This document shows positions 6,794-8,197 of a DNA stretch of 8,197 nucleotides, piece by piece; positions within the stretch are counted from its first letter, which is position 1, and the number at the start of each line of letters is the position of its first letter. The notes below the pieces were generated by a model. That model was not told where the DNA came from, made no database searches, and saw only the letters and a program-made list of their open reading frames with translations. Origin of the DNA: Bacillota bacterium (GTDB lineage: Bacteria > Bacillota > Clostridia > Christensenellales > SZUA-584); contig JAEZIW010000164.1 of assembly GCA_023436525.1 (NCBI GenBank), positions 1-8,197 of the forward strand, given 5' to 3'. Position numbers and translations under genes: made by a program.

Positions 6794-7308
6794 CAGTATT
6801 CAATGCCCTTTCTTGCGGTTACGCCGCTCGTCATATAGTGCTTCACCTCACGCATTTCCGTTACCAAATCGGCCTTGCTGATGATTTCATCCGGTGCGTT
6901 GCGCCCCGTGATCACAATCTCGGTACCGCCGCGACTGTCGATAATGCCGAGCAGCTCATCCATCTTCAGCACCCCGCAGGTCAGTGCGCCAAGTGCCTCG
7001 TCGAGTATCAGTAAATCAATATGATTCAGCCACACACCAATCAAACGCAGAGCCTCCTGCGCGTCAAACCGCAGCGCGGCTTTTTCATCATCCGTCATGG
7101 TGTGGAAAAACTTTTCGCTGTGCGACGCGCGCACCAGTTCAACGCCGAGCTTTTGCAGCGATGCCATCTCGCCCGTGTCGCGGCCTTTCATGAACTGCAC
7201 AACTTTCACACCAAGCTCCTGCCCCGCCGCCCGCATGGCGAGCCCCATCGCAGCCGTCGTCTTGCCTTTGCCGTTGCCGGTATACACCTGCACGCACGAT
7301 TTTTCCAT
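6793..7308 (-). CDS. cobO: Cob(I)yrinic acid a,c-diamide / corrinoid adenosyltransferase (CobO/BtuR type)
   Basis: This cytosolic enzyme transfers the 5'-deoxyadenosyl group from ATP to the reduced cobalt of corrinoids, making the adenosyl forms used by CobU and CobS. The 171 residues fit the CobA/CobO/BtuR family. The modified P-loop GNGKGKTT is at 11-18, directly after the first beta strand. The Walker B segment LLILDE is at 99-104, TGRNAPD at 134-140, and the C-terminus ARKGIEY is typical. ATG at 7308 is chosen over an upstream GTG that would add 11 residues, because AGGAGGA lies 5 bases before this ATG and the family begins here. It is the first gene of the cob unit, divergent from walJ. 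No cobalamin riboswitch is recognisable in the 116 bases between the two starts. Confidence 0.95.
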   Translation of the reverse strand: MEKSCVQVYTGNGKGKTTAAMGLAMRAAGQELGVKVVQFMKGRDTGEMASLQKLGVELVRASHSEKFFHTMTDDEKAALRFDAQEALRLIGVWLNHIDLLILDEALGALTCGVLKMDELLGIIDSRGGTEIVITGRNAPDEIISKADLVTEMREVKHYMTSGVTARKGIEY

Positions 7309-7313
7309 GACGT

Positions 7314-7320
7314 TCCTCCT
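7314..7320 (-). promoter_or_regulatory. Strong ribosome binding site that fixes the cobO start
   Basis: AGGAGGA ends 5 bases before the ATG at 7308. This is close to ideal and rules out the longer reading frame that begins upstream at 7341. Confidence 0.85.
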
Positions 7321-7331
7321 GCTTTGATTTA

Positions 7332-7361
7332 AAGATACCACATCCCATAAGACGGAAGCAA
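7332..7361 (-). promoter_or_regulatory. Tentative cobO-cobU promoter
   Basis: On the minus strand TTGCTT (7356-7361) and TATCTT (7332-7337) are separated by 18 bases. Both boxes are imperfect. This is the best candidate in the short divergent region, and would start transcription about 17 bases before the cobO start codon. Confidence 0.35.
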
Positions 7362-7390
7362 CGACAGCATAGCTTTTCGCAATCCGTGTA

Positions 7391-7399
7391 TGTTATAAT
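7391..7399 (+). promoter_or_regulatory. Extended -10 promoter for walJ
   Basis: TGTTATAAT contains a perfect TATAAT (7394-7399) preceded by the TGn extension. The sequence at the -35 position is poor, which is usual for extended -10 promoters. The predicted start near 7406 lies about 19 bases before the walJ ATG. It shares the 116-base divergent region with cobO. Confidence 0.6.
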
Positions 7400-7424
7400 G
7401 CTCAGCAGGAAAGGACGTAAACAG

Positions 7425-8197
7425 ATGGCACTCTCTTTAACCCCGCTTTTTTCCGGCTCATCCGGCAACGCAATATTAATCAGCTCCGGCACCACCCATG
7501 TTCTAGTGGATGCGGGCGTATCGGGGCGACGCATAGAAGAGGCGATGCACAGCATCGGGCAAGACATTCGCGAAATAAAAGGCATACTCATCACACACGA
7601 GCATTCCGACCATATTGCGGGTGCGGGTATTCTCTCGCGCAAGCACGACATTCCCGTCTACGCAACCGCCTCCACATGGGAAGCCTGCTCCGATAAACTT
7701 GGCAATGTTCAAAGCCGCTTTACCCGCGTGATCGGCAAGACGGGGTTCTATATTGATGATCTTTTAATCGAGCCTAATGACATTCCGCACGACGCCGCCG
7801 ACCCGGTGGGGTATTGCGTTTCCTGCGGCAACCGAAGGATCGGTATCGCGACCGACCTTGGGTACTTCCCTAAAGCGCTGGAGATCAAGCTGCAAGCGTG
7901 CGATCTTGTGCTGCTCGAATCAAACCACGATTTATCGATGCTGGAATCGGGCCGATACCCAAGGGCGCTCAAGGAGCGCATACGCTCGCGCCGCGGCCAC
8001 CTCAGCAACGACGACGCAGCCGATGCGGCGGTACGCCTTGCGTGTGCCGGCGTTTCGTCGATATTGCTCGGGCACCTGAGCAAAGAAAACAACTCAGAAC
8101 AGCTCGCCTTTCGCACCGTGACCGACGCGCTGATTGCGCAGGGGCTCACCCCCGGGCACGATGTCAGCCTCGGCCTTGCCTTTCGCGACAGAGTGAC
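7425..8197 (+). CDS. walJ: WalJ/YycJ-type metallo-beta-lactamase-fold hydrolase, 3' end cut by window
   Basis: This is a metallo-beta-lactamase-fold hydrolase of the WalJ (YycJ/VicX) group, linked in Firmicutes to the WalRK two-component system and to DNA or cell-wall maintenance; the exact substrate is unsettled. 257 codons are open to the window end, close to the usual length of about 265, so only a few residues are missing. The metal ligands are present: HEHSDH at 58-63, His122 in PHDAADPVGY, Asp144 in IATDLGY, and His217 in LLGHLSKENN. The family signatures FSGSSGNA (9-16) and LESNHDLSML (164-173) are clear, and RRGHLSNDD (189-197) supplies another conserved His. The ATG at 7425 follows AGGAAAGG about 9 bases upstream. 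It is divergent from the cob genes, and walR, walK, yycH and yycI, its usual upstream partners, are not next to it. Confidence 0.93.
   Translation, partial: MALSLTPLFSGSSGNAILISSGTTHVLVDAGVSGRRIEEAMHSIGQDIREIKGILITHEHSDHIAGAGILSRKHDIPVYATASTWEACSDKLGNVQSRFTRVIGKTGFYIDDLLIEPNDIPHDAADPVGYCVSCGNRRIGIATDLGYFPKALEIKLQACDLVLLESNHDLSMLESGRYPRALKERIRSRRGHLSNDDAADAAVRLACAGVSSILLGHLSKENNSEQLAFRTVTDALIAQGLTPGHDVSLGLAFRDRV

Noticed and set aside
7139..7651. Minus-strand open frame of 170 codons overlapping both walJ and cobO
   Set aside because: It is out of frame with cobO and antisense to the walJ metal-binding region, and it would erase the divergent promoter region.

Overview
The window looks like ordinary chromosomal DNA of a low-to-moderate G+C Gram-positive anaerobe, most likely a Clostridia-type member of Bacillota. 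The evidence is the clostridial-style N-terminus of RpoB without the large proteobacterial insertions, a WalJ/YycJ metallo-hydrolase, near-consensus sigma-A promoters and strong AGGAGG-type ribosome binding sites. I cannot place it to genus. No insertion sequence, phage gene, CRISPR array, tRNA or rRNA is visible.

Layout, from right to left because almost everything is on the minus strand. At 7425-8197, on the plus strand, is walJ/yycJ, cut by the window end just before its likely C-terminus. Divergent from it is a cobalamin salvage cluster: cobO (ATP:corrinoid adenosyltransferase), overlapping by one base with cobU (cobinamide kinase/guanylyltransferase), then a gene-free gap of 246 bases able to form two competing hairpins, then cobS (cobalamin synthase). 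Next comes a small conserved-looking protein with paired cysteines, under its own near-consensus promoter and closed by a clear rho-independent terminator. After it is a lysA-type PLP decarboxylase, then a hairpin, then a strong promoter and a leader of about 185 nt. The window ends in rpoB, whose first 1020 codons are present.

Functionally, cobO-cobU-cobS make up most of the late nucleotide-loop assembly branch: adenosylation of the corrinoid, activation of cobinamide as its GDP ester, and joining to the lower ligand. cobT, cobC and the corrin-ring genes are not in view, so this may be a salvage set. The lysA-type gene would supply lysine from meso-diaminopimelate.

The points most worth a second look are the missing rplJ-rplL genes in front of rpoB and its long structured leader, the unexplained structured gap before cobS, the altered active-site motifs of the LysA-like enzyme, and the unnamed cysteine-containing small protein. 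I did not find a clearly novel multi-gene system.
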